Assembly (NCBI GenBank): GCA_028283025.1
Contig: JAPYNO010000009.1
Coordinates: 1-53,868, forward strand
Length of the DNA stretch: 53,868 nt
Direction: 5' to 3'
From: Pseudomonadales bacterium
Lineage (GTDB): Bacteria > Pseudomonadota > Gammaproteobacteria > Pseudomonadales > Azotimanducaceae
The notes under the pieces are model-generated. The model was not told where the DNA came from. It was given only the letters and a program-made list of their open reading frames with translations, and made no database searches. Shown piece by piece: positions 7,632 to 16,618 of this stretch (within the stretch, counting starts at the first letter, position 1; each line of letters begins with the position of its first letter). Both the position numbers and the translations under genes were made by a program.

Positions 7632-8534
7632 ATTTGTACTGTTGATGGCTGGGTAGAGTTCCCTGAAGCGCTGTTTGTCCGCCTCCGCCCAAGAATGATA
7701 GACATCAGGCTCTATCGCGAAGAAAGCCAAGAACACCCGTTGCGGGTTGATGAGCGAATCAAAGTAGGGGGCTGTGTTCGAGAGCAGGCGGCCGGTGTAG
7801 GGGCCGGCAGCGCTCACCACTTTGTCCGCACGCAAGCGTCTGCTTTCCCCGGTTTCGGTATTCGTCACCAGCAGACTGTAGCCACCGCCGTCCCTCGATA
7901 GCTCGTCAACCTGATTCCGGTATTGCGCATCCGCCCCTAACAGCGCCAAAGCCTTGTGCAAATAGGCAATCAGCGTCTCGGGGTTGATCGTTCCTGAATG
8001 CGCTTTGTATTCCCGCCACATGATGGTATCGGGCGGCATTTTCAGATTGAACAACGCTTCGGCTTCTTCGGGCGTCTTCGCATATTCATAGCGATCAACT
8101 TGATTGTGCCGGATATTTTCGATCCAGGATGCTTGGCTGTGATGGCGAACATAACTGACGGGCGAGGTTGTGTAGACATCGTTCATCGAGTGACCGGGTT
8201 CATAACCGTTCAGAAACGCGATCAGTTCCTCAACCCCAGCCACAGTGCGGTTGTGCATATACGACCAGATATTGCCTGCGCCGCCTAGGCTGCGCGCGAT
8301 TCTCGCTTCGCCGAGGCTCGACCCTTGCGTGTACTCGGCAGCCTGTTTTTCGAGCAAGAGCACGTTCTCTCCTGCCTTTGCGAGATGCCATGCTGCGCTG
8401 CTTCCCATGAGCCCGCCGCCAATGACGACGACATCGTAATCGTCGCCTGCTCGTCCTTGTTGGCAAGCCGCCAGAAGGGACAGGCTAGCAACTGCGGCAG
8501 CGGCCAGCGCCAGCTTAGCGCGTGTCAACGACAT
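7152..8534 (-). CDS. FAD-dependent oxidoreductase (DAO family), predicted lipoprotein
   Basis: 460 residues. An N-terminal signal with lipobox (VASLSLLAACQQG) is followed near residues 32-50 by the Rossmann FAD motif DYDVVVIGGGLMGSSAAWHL with the second acidic turn VLLLEK. The rest follows the DAO family of sarcosine and N-methyl amino acid oxidases (SAAGPYTGRLL in the middle; VIAGLSGVGAKGALAYG near the end). It should oxidise a small secondary or primary amine, but the substrate cannot be told. A lipid-anchored, exported DAO protein is unusual. The ATG shares one base with the csiV TAA. Its 3' third is duplicated at 5953-6433. Confidence 0.8.
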   Translation of the reverse strand: MSLTRAKLALAAAAVASLSLLAACQQGRAGDDYDVVVIGGGLMGSSAAWHLAKAGENVLLLEKQAAEYTQGSSLGEARIARSLGGAGNIWSYMHNRTVAGVEELIAFLNGYEPGHSMNDVYTTSPVSYVRHHSQASWIENIRHNQVDRYEYAKTPEEAEALFNLKMPPDTIMWREYKAHSGTINPETLIAYLHKALALLGADAQYRNQVDELSRDGGGYSLLVTNTETGESRRLRADKVVSAAGPYTGRLLSNTAPYFDSLINPQRVFLAFFAIEPDVYHSWAEADKQRFRELYPAINSTNPTRQGSFFTMLEGRTPQGSPVIKIGGHFQRSDISDLDSVWQEALAEAEIQWSRESTARHLSLLDLEIGEQDLNYLSGYSCVYSLTATEVPYVTHVRGGLGEPDPNLVVIAGLSGVGAKGALAYGLIAANLLLGKDDPHPMYQKAKTAFGYQRLVSDLSH

Positions 8535-9319
8535 TACCGAAACTCGCTCGGCACGCGAATAGGATCGATGCGCAGCACCACGCCCATGAGCGGATGATCA
8601 AAATAATAGGCGCGGCGGCCGCGCATGGGGCGAACTTCATGCAGCTCGGCATAGCCAGCACCGAGCGGACGCCAGATACGCACCTCCGCCTTGAAGAAGC
8701 CTTCGCGCGTGACCGACAGGAAACCGACTTCGCCGCGGCCGCCTCCGCTGAGTAAGACCGGCCTCGGCTGCACCGAGACCGGCTGAATCCACGCACCGTG
8801 CATGAGCACTCGGTGCGCGTTTGACCGCTCTAGCGCAGCGAGCGCGCGTGACAAGTGCCAGTCGTCCCTGTGCCGCTGTACGAAGCAATTCGCCATCAGG
8901 TCGGTATACCAAGCCCGATAGCGCTGCCAAAGCGTTGGCTCTTGCGGGCTCTCCAGGATGACATCTGGTACAAACGGCATCTCCGACTCGACGACTTCCT
9001 CCGGCAATTCCGGCTGCGGGAGCGCATCGAGCAAGCGTGGCGCGACGAGTGACCATTCGTCTTCGAACCACGACGCATCCCAATCCTTGGTCAGTTGCGA
9101 ATTCTCAATACTCAGCAATCGGCGAGGAAAAGTCCTTGGACGGTCGAGCGCTAGCATTTCCGCACGCACGCCGGTGCGGTTGGTGGCATCCGAAGCGGCT
9201 TCCGTGCTGAAGAAAATCACCTCGACTTGCGCATAGGCATCCGGGTCGAAGCCATCGGCGACCTGCGCGAGGCTCGCCGCCGGCAAACTCAAGCTAAGCA
9301 GCACGACCAAGACCCTCAT
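8534..9319 (-). CDS. csiV: CsiV-family periplasmic protein
   Basis: 261 residues with a signal peptide (LVVLLSLSLPAASLA) and no further membrane segment. It has the CsiV pattern: an early VEVIFFS strand, a central AALERSNAHRVLMHGAW block, a QPxPVLL-like segment and a C-terminal YYFDHPLMGVVLRIDPI. CsiV of Vibrio cholerae is a cell-envelope protein tied to peptidoglycan chaperoning and regulation; its exact role in this lineage is unknown. Position immediately downstream of mfd, overlapping it by 4 bases, is the common gammaproteobacterial arrangement and supports the call. Confidence 0.82.
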   Translation of the reverse strand: MRVLVVLLSLSLPAASLAQVADGFDPDAYAQVEVIFFSTEAASDATNRTGVRAEMLALDRPRTFPRRLLSIENSQLTKDWDASWFEDEWSLVAPRLLDALPQPELPEEVVESEMPFVPDVILESPQEPTLWQRYRAWYTDLMANCFVQRHRDDWHLSRALAALERSNAHRVLMHGAWIQPVSVQPRPVLLSGGGRGEVGFLSVTREGFFKAEVRIWRPLGAGYAELHEVRPMRGRRAYYFDHPLMGVVLRIDPIRVPSEFR

Positions 9320-12300
9320 GCGGCGACTCTCGTGTGCTGGCGAGACGTGAGGCCCGATTGCGCAAACTCAGCAAGTAGCGCCTCAAGGTAGCGCACCCGC
9401 GCTTCGATCTTGTCAATGCGTTTCAACAGCCCAAGCGTGTGCTCCCCGCGAAGCGCAAACTCCTTTGGCTTGGCGCTGATCAGCGCGACCATAGCCTCGA
9501 CCTTGATCTCAGCACCTTCGTGAAAGCGAATGCGACCGCCATTTGGGTTCAGTTCAAGGGTGCGAATGCCGAGCGGCTTGGCGTCGAGCTTGAGGCGCGT
9601 GATACAGAAGAGATTGACGAGCGGTGCTGGCAGTCGCCCGTAGCGGTCGCGCACCTCACCTCGCAAATCCTCAAGATCAGACTTCGATTGCTGGCTGGCG
9701 ATGCGCTTGTAGAGGATCAGCCGCTGCTGCACGTCTGGCAGGTAGTCCTCGGGAATCAGCGCAGACTCGCCGATGAAGACTTCATCGCCAAGCTCGACCG
9801 GCAAGTCGGTATCCGGCACGCGGCCGCTGCGCAAGGCATCGACCGCCCGAGAGAGCATGTCAAGATACATACTGTAGCCGATCGACTCGATCTGCCCGGA
9901 TTGATCCTTGCCGAGGAGTTCGCCCGTGCCGCGAATTTCAAGATCGTGCGTTGCCAGCGAGAAGCCAATGCCGAGCTCGCCCGCATCGCGAATCGCCTCT
10001 AGGCGCTTGATGGCATCCTTGGTCATGGATTTCGGGTGCGGAGTCAAAAGATACGCATAGGCTTGACGGTTCGAACGCCCCACCCTGCCGCGCAGCTGGT
10101 GCAGTTCAGCCAAGCCGAACTTGTCAGCGCGCTCGATGATGATGGTGTTGGCATTCGGGATATCGATGCCCGATTCAATGATGGTGCTGCATACAAGGAT
10201 ATTCGTTTGCCGGTTCGCAAACTCGCGCATGGTGCGCTCAAGCTCGTGCTTCGGCATCTGTCCATGACCAATGCCGATATGCGCTTCAGGTGCGAGGCGG
10301 CCAAGCTCAAATGCCGACTGCTCGATGGTGCGCACCTCATTGTGCAGATAGAACACCTGTCCGCCACGCCCAAGTTCGCGGCGAATGGCCTCCTGCACGA
10401 GGCGGCGATTATCTTCGCGCACAAAGGTGCGCACGGGCAGGCGATGCTCGGGCGCAGTGGCGATGATCGACAAGTCGCGAATGCCATTCAAGGCGAGGTT
10501 CAGGGTGCGCGGAATGGGCGTCGCCGTCAGCGAAAGCACATTCACATTGGCGCGCAGCTTGCGCAAGGCTTCTTTCTGACGAACGCCGAAACGATGCTCT
10601 TCGTCAATGATCACGAGACCAAGGCGCGCAAACTTCCAAGCACTGCCCAAGAGTGCATGAGTACCGATGATGAGATCGGGCTGGCCGCGCGCCGCTTGTC
10701 GCTGGAGTTCGGCCAATTCACCGCCGCTTCGAAGGCGAGAGACGACTTGGGTCGTGACGCCAAGGTCCGCGTATCGCTCGCTGAAGGTGTCGAAATGCTG
10801 CTGCGCGAGCAAAGTGGTCGGCACAAGCAAGACTGTCTGTCGTCCCGCGAGCGTTGCTTGATAGGCCGCCCGCACCGCCACCTCAGTCTTGCCGAAGCCA
10901 ACATCGCCGCATACAAGGCGATCGGTCGGCTTGTCAAGCGCAAGGTCTGCGAGCGTGTCATTGATGGCTTTTTCTTGGTCGGGCGTCAGTTCCCAAGGGA
11001 AGGATGCCGCGAGCTCCTGCATGGCTTCGCTTGCGAGCGGCAGCGCCTCGCCTGCCTGCACCTCGCGGCGCGCATAGAGATCGAGCAGTTCGACCGCCAT
11101 GTCGCGGATGCGCGACGCCGCACGCTGCCTCGTTTTTTGCCACGCATCCGAGCCAAGTCGATTGAGCGGCGCCTGCTCCGGATCGCCGCCCGAATAGCGC
11201 GATACCAACTCAAGCGAGGTCACCGGCAGATAGAGGATCGCGCCTTCGGCGTATTCGATGATGAGAAACTCGGTGGTCTGACCGCCTGATTGCATGGTTG
11301 TAAGGCCACGGTAGCGTCCGACACCATGCGAGACATGCACAACCGGAGAACCAAGGCCAAGCTCGGTGAGATTGTGGATGATCTGATCGGGGTCGAGCTT
11401 TCGAGTGCGCGCCGAGCGCCGCTCGCGAATGCGGCCATCGTCTCGGAAAAGCTGATCTTCATGTATCACCGCGAAGCCGAGGCTGGCAAGGCCAGATTCA
11501 ACATGACCGAGCGCAATGGCATAGGGGGCATCGGATGCGAGAAAGGCCGAGAAGGAGGGACAGGCGTCTGCCTTGATGCCAGCTTGCGCAAGAAATCTTG
11601 ACAGTACCTCGCGACGCCCTGCGGACTCGGCGACAAACAAAATTCTCATGCTAGGCGCACTGCGCACGAAGTGCTGCAAGCGGCGCGCTGGCTCGGCGCG
11701 TGCAGCATCGGCGCGCACATCCGGCAACTCGAAGGTGTCGAGCACATGAATATGGCGCGGCCCGCCGATACGAACCTCGGCGAAGCGCTTGATGCGCGAA
11801 AACAGCTTCGGCGCCTCGAGAAACAGCGATTTGGGGGCAAGCACCGGACGCTCGATGTCGTAGCGAAGCGACTCGAAGCGTTTCTTGACTTCGAGTTCAA
11901 ACTGTTCGGCGGCGATGTGCGAGTCTTGGTCGGTGACAAGCAATGTATCGCCATCAAGGTAATCGAACAGGCAATCAAGGCGCTCGAAGAAGAGCGGCAG
12001 ATAGAACTCAACGCCAGGCGATGCGTGCCCGTCACACACTTCGCGGTAGAGCGGGCAGCGGCGCACGTCCACATCAAAGGTCTCGTGCCAAGCATTGCGA
12101 AAGCGCATGATGCTGTCCTTGTCCATAGGAAACTCGCGCGCCGGAACGATTTTGATGGATTCGATGCGCCCGGTGGTGCGCTGACTGACCGGATCGAACT
12201 TGCGAATTTCAGCGACTTCATCGTCGAAGAGATCGAGTCGATACGGCGTGCTGCCGCCAAGGGCATAGAGATCGAACAAAGAGCCGCGCAGCGCAAACTC

Positions 12301-12792
12301 GCCCTGCTCACGCACATTGGGCACGTTGGCATAGCCCGCATCGGTGAGCTGACCACGAAAGCGATCAGCATCAAGACGGTCTCCCACCGCGATCGACAAC
12401 ATGCGGCTATCCAAGAAATGCCGTGGCGGCAAGCGCTGTGCGAGCGCGCGCACCGGCGCAACGATGAGCGTGCGCGTGCCGAGGCGCAATCGATGCAGCA
12501 CATGCAGTCGCTCGGAAATAATCTCAGGGTCGGGCGAGAAGACATCGTAAGGCAGCACCTCCCAGTCCGGGAATCGCTCGACCCGCGGCGCATTCTCACA
12601 GCCGCGCAGATAAAAGGCGATGGCGCGCTGCAGATGCCAAGCTCGATTAGCGTCACTCGCCACAACGAGCGTGCTGCCCAAATGCTGAGCGGCCGCATTG
12701 GCGATGGCGAGCGCCTCTGACCCATGCGGCAGACCGCCCCAGCTCACGCGGGACTTGGGTTCATCCGGCAGGGGTGGCGAGAAGATGTCCAA
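9316..12792 (-). CDS. mfd: Transcription-repair coupling factor Mfd
   Basis: 1158 residues, full length. The N-terminal UvrB-like module contains DWEVLPYDVFSPDPEIISER, and the RNA polymerase interaction domain contains SPVVHVSHGVGRYRGL. Next comes a RecG-like translocase with Walker A GDVGFGKTEVAVRAA near residue 628, the DEEH box IIDEEHRFGVRQKE, the TATPIPRTL motif and the Q-rich motif HQLRGRVGRSNRQAY. The C-terminal TRCF domain is present. Mfd removes stalled RNA polymerase and recruits UvrA to the lesion. It starts 83 bases downstream of the restriction gene; csiV follows with an overlap. Confidence 0.98.
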   Translation of the reverse strand: MDIFSPPLPDEPKSRVSWGGLPHGSEALAIANAAAQHLGSTLVVASDANRAWHLQRAIAFYLRGCENAPRVERFPDWEVLPYDVFSPDPEIISERLHVLHRLRLGTRTLIVAPVRALAQRLPPRHFLDSRMLSIAVGDRLDADRFRGQLTDAGYANVPNVREQGEFALRGSLFDLYALGGSTPYRLDLFDDEVAEIRKFDPVSQRTTGRIESIKIVPAREFPMDKDSIMRFRNAWHETFDVDVRRCPLYREVCDGHASPGVEFYLPLFFERLDCLFDYLDGDTLLVTDQDSHIAAEQFELEVKKRFESLRYDIERPVLAPKSLFLEAPKLFSRIKRFAEVRIGGPRHIHVLDTFELPDVRADAARAEPARRLQHFVRSAPSMRILFVAESAGRREVLSRFLAQAGIKADACPSFSAFLASDAPYAIALGHVESGLASLGFAVIHEDQLFRDDGRIRERRSARTRKLDPDQIIHNLTELGLGSPVVHVSHGVGRYRGLTTMQSGGQTTEFLIIEYAEGAILYLPVTSLELVSRYSGGDPEQAPLNRLGSDAWQKTRQRAASRIRDMAVELLDLYARREVQAGEALPLASEAMQELAASFPWELTPDQEKAINDTLADLALDKPTDRLVCGDVGFGKTEVAVRAAYQATLAGRQTVLLVPTTLLAQQHFDTFSERYADLGVTTQVVSRLRSGGELAELQRQAARGQPDLIIGTHALLGSAWKFARLGLVIIDEEHRFGVRQKEALRKLRANVNVLSLTATPIPRTLNLALNGIRDLSIIATAPEHRLPVRTFVREDNRRLVQEAIRRELGRGGQVFYLHNEVRTIEQSAFELGRLAPEAHIGIGHGQMPKHELERTMREFANRQTNILVCSTIIESGIDIPNANTIIIERADKFGLAELHQLRGRVGRSNRQAYAYLLTPHPKSMTKDAIKRLEAIRDAGELGIGFSLATHDLEIRGTGELLGKDQSGQIESIGYSMYLDMLSRAVDALRSGRVPDTDLPVELGDEVFIGESALIPEDYLPDVQQRLILYKRIASQQSKSDLEDLRGEVRDRYGRLPAPLVNLFCITRLKLDAKPLGIRTLELNPNGGRIRFHEGAEIKVEAMVALISAKPKEFALRGEHTLGLLKRIDKIEARVRYLEALLAEFAQSGLTSRQHTRVAA

Positions 12793-12875
12793 GGCGCTTT
12801 GAGCCGCGTGAGGTAGGGAATAGGCATTGTACGCGCCTGCTATCGAGGGGAGCGGCGCGTGATTGGATGCTTCAA

Positions 12876-13487
12876 TTAAGGCACGACGCCAATAAGTACG
12901 AGCGGCACTGCTGGCACACCACGCCCCTGCCTTACAAGGTTCAGGAGGTCCCTCTCGTAGTAAGGGACACCAGAGGACATCTCCGACTCGAGTGACTTCA
13001 TAGGCAAAATCTCAATGCCAACGTCGATGATTCCGGATACATAGAAACTCAAGTGCTTGACAAAGAGATCATGGGCGACGAAGGCGTACTTGCCAAATTG
13101 CACCTCGACAGCCACACTTTGCTTGACGAAGTCTGTCTGATTGTAGGACATGATCGGTTCGTAACCGGCTTCCCTGATGGCCTTCTTTTGCTCATCTTCC
13201 GGCTCTCGGTAAATTTGACGAAGGAGCATCTCGTCGTGGGCAACCCAGAACGTATTGCGACGCTCAGTCCATCCTTTTGCGCGAAGTTCAAGATCAAACG
13301 CCCGATTCATGTCAGTCGGCGAATAGAGCATCTTGCCGGGCATGGTCTTCTCCCTTGAGACCTTGTTCTTGCATGCCTCGGCATCCACCTTTGCGATCGC
13401 ATCGCAGACTTCTTGCCATAGTTCAGGCTTATGAACGAGCAAATACTCCTCGCCGTTCATATGTGAATACTTCGTGGCGATGCGCAT
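12876..13487 (-). CDS. Type II restriction endonuclease, BglII/BstYI family
   Basis: 203 residues. The catalytic stretch is TDFVKQSVAVEVQFGKYAF. It gives Asp119, Glu128 and Gln130, the same spacing as the Asp84, Glu93, Gln95 triad known for BglII, where Gln replaces the usual Lys of PD-ExK nucleases. The following AHDLFVKHLSFYVSGIIDVG also fits the family. Such enzymes cut GATC-centred sites (AGATCT for BglII, RGATCY for BstYI); the site here is inferred, not shown. The ATG lies 4 bases after the methylase stop. Base use is more AT-rich than mfd, which suggests transfer. Confidence 0.78.
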   Translation of the reverse strand: MRIATKYSHMNGEEYLLVHKPELWQEVCDAIAKVDAEACKNKVSREKTMPGKMLYSPTDMNRAFDLELRAKGWTERRNTFWVAHDEMLLRQIYREPEDEQKKAIREAGYEPIMSYNQTDFVKQSVAVEVQFGKYAFVAHDLFVKHLSFYVSGIIDVGIEILPMKSLESEMSSGVPYYERDLLNLVRQGRGVPAVPLVLIGVVP

Positions 13488-13490
13488 CAA

Positions 13491-14345
13491 TCAATGACCC
13501 CCGTTCGGTAGCGATGGATCATAGATAGGCTTATTCATCGGCCTTGTTCGAAGCGATCCATCAATCAGTGAAGCGATGCGCTTCGTTGCAATATCGACAT
13601 ATTCGCGTACATTGTCGCACCCGTATCCATTTCGACCATGCTTGACAGCGGCGATAACGCTTGTGCCCACGCCCATATACGGGTCGAGCACACTGTCACC
13701 CTCATTGGTCATTGACAACACGAGTCGCTCCACGAGCTCAACCGGAAATTGACAAGGATGAAGCGTCTTTTCAGGATGATTGCTCTTGACGTTGGGAAAC
13801 TCCCAGACATCGCTCGGATTCTTGCCAAGTGGATTGCCCGACGGCTGACCCACCTTAGGGCCGCGGAAGTGCTTTTTGTTCGGATACTTTGCCGGCACCC
13901 TGATCGGATCAAGGTGCCATGTGTAGTCGCCCCTTCTAGTCCACCAATTGATCGTCTCATAGCGTCCTGACAATCGCTTGGCGCAATGAAGGCCGTGTCC
14001 GAAGTGCCAAACGATTCGATTTCTTAGCACAAGGTCGTGCTTTGCAAACAGCGGATAGAGCACAACGTCAAGAGGAACGATGCTGCCATTGTCCACAAAA
14101 TTCCCTACCTGCCAGCAAATAGATCCCTGCGAGTCGAGCAGGCGCACGCACTCGGAGATGGTGGCGTCCTGATCACTGAGATAGTCGTCAAGGATGGTTC
14201 GTTTTTCATAGGACTTACCAAGATTGTAGGGCGGCGACGTGACGATGAGCTTGAAGCTACCATCATCAAATGCTGCCATGTACTCGAGATTGTCGCTACA
14301 TGCGACATCGTACATTGGTAAACTCAATTTCTGTGCGCTGCCCAA
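13491..14345 (-). CDS. Type II DNA methyltransferase, beta class (probable N4-cytosine)
   Basis: 284 residues. The catalytic motif IV VTSPPYNLG is at residues 35-43 and the AdoMet motif DPYMGVGTSV near residue 221, the order of beta-class methylases. SPPY is the form usual for N4-cytosine enzymes. A target-recognition region lies between (YTWHLDPIRVPAKY). It should protect the host site cut by the adjacent endonuclease. The start is a TTG preceded by a strong GGAAGG Shine-Dalgarno at about 8 bases. An ATG ten codons later lacks such a site but cannot be excluded. The next gene starts 4 bases after the stop. Confidence 0.88.
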   Translation of the reverse strand: MGSAQKLSLPMYDVACSDNLEYMAAFDDGSFKLIVTSPPYNLGKSYEKRTILDDYLSDQDATISECVRLLDSQGSICWQVGNFVDNGSIVPLDVVLYPLFAKHDLVLRNRIVWHFGHGLHCAKRLSGRYETINWWTRRGDYTWHLDPIRVPAKYPNKKHFRGPKVGQPSGNPLGKNPSDVWEFPNVKSNHPEKTLHPCQFPVELVERLVLSMTNEGDSVLDPYMGVGTSVIAAVKHGRNGYGCDNVREYVDIATKRIASLIDGSLRTRPMNKPIYDPSLPNGGH

Positions 14346-14362
14346 CGCTTCGACCTTCCACT

Positions 14363-14983
14363 TTATTCAGCGAATATCTGTAGAAACGACTTGAGCTGAC
14401 TATCGAGCTCTCGCAATGCCCGAATACCCTCGGCGGGCGCTCCGTCCGAATCGCTCTTCATTGCAACGATCTCGGAGAATTTCAAATCGTTCATTTCCTT
14501 GATCAAACCTCGCGCCAATTGACGCAATGCAAGCGGTCCTTTTAAGTTTTCCCCTTGTAGATTACGCCTGCTTTCAATTAAAGAGACAGCAGAACCGATT
14601 GAACCCGCGCCTCCACTTAGGAAAGTTTCCCTCGCTGCAGGATCAGGAAGTACCCGACGCAAGTCCCGCACTTGCGAATCGGAAGAGAACCTTCCGTCTC
14701 GAAGCCATTCGGCAAAGTCGCCCAAATCGAAACCTGCCTCATAGATAGCGTTCTTGACCTTGGGCCTCTGTAGCTCCAAAAAGAAGCTAAACTTCTCTGC
14801 TTTGAGGGTAACCTCGTCAGTGCTTTTTTGGTTGCACTCGTTCATGTCCTCAAAGGCATCAATTTGTGTCTCGACTTCCCTGAGCGAAGCACCTGAGACG
14901 AGGCGCGCAACCATCTTGCTGTACTCGAGAAAATCCTGATTGCGCAAATGATGCAGTTGGCGGGATTGTTCGTAGCTTGGCAT
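14363..14983 (-). CDS. Unknown protein leading the restriction-modification cassette
   Basis: 206 residues, soluble, mostly helical and charged. I cannot assign a family firmly. The segment SFFLELQRPKVKNAIYEAGF, then DFAEWLRDGRFSSDSQVRDL and RRVLPDPAARETFLSGG, resembles the middle part of some ParB-like or plasmid-type DNA-binding proteins. This is a weak similarity judged by eye. It ends 17 bases before the methylase TTG, so the three genes are very likely one transcript. Possible roles are cassette regulator, DNA-binding accessory subunit or partition-like factor. It is much longer than the usual small controller proteins. The start follows a GAGGG-type site. Confidence 0.6.
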   Translation of the reverse strand: MPSYEQSRQLHHLRNQDFLEYSKMVARLVSGASLREVETQIDAFEDMNECNQKSTDEVTLKAEKFSFFLELQRPKVKNAIYEAGFDLGDFAEWLRDGRFSSDSQVRDLRRVLPDPAARETFLSGGAGSIGSAVSLIESRRNLQGENLKGPLALRQLARGLIKEMNDLKFSEIVAMKSDSDGAPAEGIRALRELDSQLKSFLQIFAE

Positions 14984-15092
14984 GTCTCGCCCTCACATCA
15001 CAATATAATGACAGTATAGCCTTTTGCACACGGCTCTCCGTGCGTATGGGCATCACAGAAAAGCCCTTTCCATTCGCGACAAGAGAACTACC

Positions 15093-15121
15093 TTAGCACC
15101 CATATTCACCTCCACTATAAT
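15093..15121 (+). promoter_or_regulatory. Putative sigma70 promoter for the AAA+ ATPase gene
   Basis: A TTAGCA hexamer at 15093-15098 is separated by 17 bases from a perfect TATAAT at 15116-15121. This predicts a transcript start near 15128 and a leader of about 33 bases before the ATG at 15161. The same 177-base divergent spacer must also hold the promoter of the restriction cassette; TATACT or TATATT on the minus strand near 15002-15018 are candidate -10 elements without a clear -35. Confidence 0.55.
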
Positions 15122-15160
15122 AGGCGGCAAGCAACGCCCCATCCCCCACGATAGATAGCC

Positions 15161-16576
15161 ATGCAACGCACTCGCGCCGATAAAGATGTGTTCGCTGGTA
15201 TTGCGACCGACGTACTTTCGGACAAGCAAGCGAGGCGAATTCAAGAGGATTACGAAGCGCAGCGTTTCAACCAAATTTTCCCAGCGGGTTCCTTGGCCAT
15301 CCCGTCAATGCTTGTAAGCCGCACTCAGCAGATGAGGCAATTGTCCGCACTTGCGGCTGAACTGCTTGAGAAGTCGCCAAGTGCACAGCAGTCTCTGATT
15401 GGCATTGTCCTGCATGGGCCTCGCGGCACCGGCAAAACCACACTGCTCAAGGCGTTCTCAAATGGCATGAGAGATACGGCTGCTACGCAAGTGATCAATA
15501 TGACGGGCAGCGGAGAACTGTCTTCAATGGACGCCTTGCTGAATTATCTCGCGGCATATGCGCCGAAGCAGAGCACATCGACGACCTTTCAAGTTGCAAT
15601 CAGCGCAGGTGTCGAGGGGCATCTCAAACGGACAACTTCGGAGTTGGCAACCGAACAAGCGCCTTTGAGTCCAGCGCATCTATTGCGAGCCCTTGCGTCA
15701 GCGACGCGGCCAATTCTGTTGACAATAGACGAAGCGCATGCCGCAGACCCTCGCGTGCTCGGCAGTCTCTTGAATAGCATTCGGGGCACTATCGATAGGC
15801 GTCAGGGCATCTCTATCGGCATTGTGCTCGCTGGCACGCCAGACACGCTCAATGCGCTGCGGCATGAAGATTGCAAGGCGACATGGTTTATGGACCGCGC
15901 TGATCTCGAAGGGCGGCTCGCCGCCGTGCCAAACGATCTCTCAATCGATGATTGCGGCCGTGCAATTCGAGAGCCGTTGCTTGCCGCTGGCATCACGATT
16001 GAAAACACGCAAGGGTTCGAGCGCCTGCTCGGTGAGTGCAAAGGCAGCCCGTATTTCCTGCAACTTCTTGGCTCAACTGCCTTGTCTGCCGCATCCCAAA
16101 ACGACGACATTGCGGATTTCACACGCGCTCGCGCGATCGACCTCACCTTCGAGCGTCGGGTGAACGCGCGCTACCACGAGACATGGAGCGATCTTGATAA
16201 GAAAGGCCTGTCCGCCTGTGCACGGCAAATGGGCGCCTTGTGGCGAAAAAGTATCGAGACAGGCCGGATAATCAAGCAAGGCCATATCTACGAAGTCATT
16301 GAATCGGGTCTCACCCATGCGCCGCGTCGGACAGGGAGGAGCGAGGCGCTTGGGCGCATAGAGGATGCGGAAGCAACCTTTGAGCATCTTGGCCTTCTCT
16401 GGTCGATGACAGGGCACATAAACGGCCCTTGGGACCTCGGGCTGCCATCGTTCTTTGATTTTGTTGAAGAGCAATTCCAAGACGCACAAAACATCAGGCA
16501 TCATCGTGTGCTGCCCGCCTTGGAGATGGACATGCAACGTCTGTTTCAAGAGATAGGCCCGCCTGCGCAATCCTAG
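15161..16576 (+). CDS. AAA+/STAND-type ATPase of unknown function
   Basis: 471 residues, soluble. Walker A is LHGPRGTGKTTLL near residues 85-95 and Walker B is ILLTIDEAHAADP near 185-196, followed by GIVLAGTPDTLNAL with a likely sensor region. The C-terminal 150 residues look helical and could form a winged-helix module (GRIIKQGHIYEVIESG). The build resembles AAA_16/Orc-like or STAND signalling ATPases. It is divergent from the restriction cassette and followed closely by the nfeD-like gene. A defence or mobile-element role is inferred from position only. Nothing in it identifies a target or effector domain. Confidence 0.75.
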   Translation: MQRTRADKDVFAGIATDVLSDKQARRIQEDYEAQRFNQIFPAGSLAIPSMLVSRTQQMRQLSALAAELLEKSPSAQQSLIGIVLHGPRGTGKTTLLKAFSNGMRDTAATQVINMTGSGELSSMDALLNYLAAYAPKQSTSTTFQVAISAGVEGHLKRTTSELATEQAPLSPAHLLRALASATRPILLTIDEAHAADPRVLGSLLNSIRGTIDRRQGISIGIVLAGTPDTLNALRHEDCKATWFMDRADLEGRLAAVPNDLSIDDCGRAIREPLLAAGITIENTQGFERLLGECKGSPYFLQLLGSTALSAASQNDDIADFTRARAIDLTFERRVNARYHETWSDLDKKGLSACARQMGALWRKSIETGRIIKQGHIYEVIESGLTHAPRRTGRSEALGRIEDAEATFEHLGLLWSMTGHINGPWDLGLPSFFDFVEEQFQDAQNIRHHRVLPALEMDMQRLFQEIGPPAQS

Positions 16577-16618
16577 CAATTGCCCTACACTGTGCCTCCC
16601 TTTGTTTCGGAGCCGCGC

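Noticed and set aside
9439..12720. Long plus-strand frames opposite mfd (up to 417 codons)
   Set aside because: They are antisense to a fully conserved Mfd and contain no recognisable domain.
12793..12875. TACAAT as a separate mfd promoter
   Set aside because: No plausible -35 at 16-18 bases upstream; mfd may also be transcribed from the restriction cassette.
12876..14345. Depletion of AGATCT sites as proof of the recognition sequence
   Set aside because: AGATCT does occur in the window (for example near 17281, 29760 and 41800), and I did not make a full count, so no conclusion is drawn.
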